Shown here piece after piece: positions 63,655 through 64,000 of a DNA stretch of 64,000 nt. The notes below the pieces were generated by a model. That model made no database searches. It was not told the DNA's origin and saw only the letters and a list, made by a program, of their open reading frames with translations. The stretch lies in assembly GCA_030432255.1 (NCBI GenBank), contig JAUIHS010000016.1, forward strand, positions 43,677 through 107,676, given 5' to 3'. Source of the stretch: Phycisphaerae bacterium. Lineage in GTDB: Bacteria; Planctomycetota; Phycisphaerae; Phycisphaerales; UBA1924. A program made the translations under genes and the position numbers. Within the stretch, counting starts at the first letter, position 1, and each line of letters starts with the position of its first letter.

Positions 63655-64000
<346 letters not shown>

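Overview
This 64 kb, GC-rich window looks like the chromosome of a planctomycete, most likely from the class Phycisphaerae. The reasons are four secreted proteins ending in dockerin-like repeats of the GDxNxDGxVDFxDLN type, one protein with a PEP-CTERM-like sorting tail, many small lipoproteins, tandem clpP genes, and tracts of 7-bp simple repeats. This assignment rests on protein style only, because I could not search any database. I see no phage, plasmid, insertion sequence, CRISPR array or tRNA. The window reads as core chromosome with species-specific secreted proteins between housekeeping genes.

Layout. 1-5286: tail of a probable sigma factor and an anti-sigma-like membrane protein, then a leftward group (unknown gene, DNA polymerase IV, mnmE, SDR oxidoreductase) with a LexA-box-like site upstream. 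5640-9368: two membrane proteins carrying GspG-like C-terminal modules, then dnaK behind a sigma-54-type promoter and before a clear terminator. 9415-14926: a leftward pair of very large membrane proteins (von Willebrand A type, and a coiled-coil protein with 13 repeats of 12 residues). 15153-24921: small enzymes, a dockerin esterase, an iron-sulfur protein, a CAAX-type protease, a phosphoesterase, two related small membrane proteins around an M28 peptidase, and dprA. 24922-25851: non-coding or doubtful sequence with strong hairpins, then lexA. 26949-30934: an amidase-like protein, a Ser/Thr kinase behind a run of hairpins, a PEP-CTERM protein and a LuxR-type regulator.

31055-45251: glyA with a DUF6065-type gene and an FMN reductase, lipoproteins, two clpP genes, a phosphoesterase, yidC, an odd intergenic set of inverted segments, trmL, a TM2 protein, aroC and a large dockerin protein. 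45342-57094: an AsmA-like protein, a methyltransferase, a polyprenyl synthase, rpsR, msrC, a DUF1579 lipoprotein, a dockerin metalloprotease, a DinB-fold protein and small secreted proteins. 57169-63151: a DUF2330-like membrane protein, a LysM/peptidoglycan-binding protein followed by an 872-residue protein of unknown family, and an SGNH-like lipoprotein. 63152-64000: heptamer repeats, then the 3' end of an rRNA operon on the minus strand (23S end, 5S, terminator).

How the genes fit together. DNA damage tolerance (polymerase IV, LexA, DprA), protein quality control (DnaK, two ClpPs, YidC) and translation (MnmE, TrmL, S18, rRNA) form the housekeeping part. The dockerin, PEP-CTERM and lipoprotein genes form an envelope or extracellular part. 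The points I would look at first are the LysM plus 872-residue pair, the crossing inverted segments after yidC, the hairpin-rich regions before lexA and before the kinase, the sigma-54-type dnaK promoter, and the repeated placement of a -10 box six or seven bases before the start codon, which suggests leaderless mRNAs.
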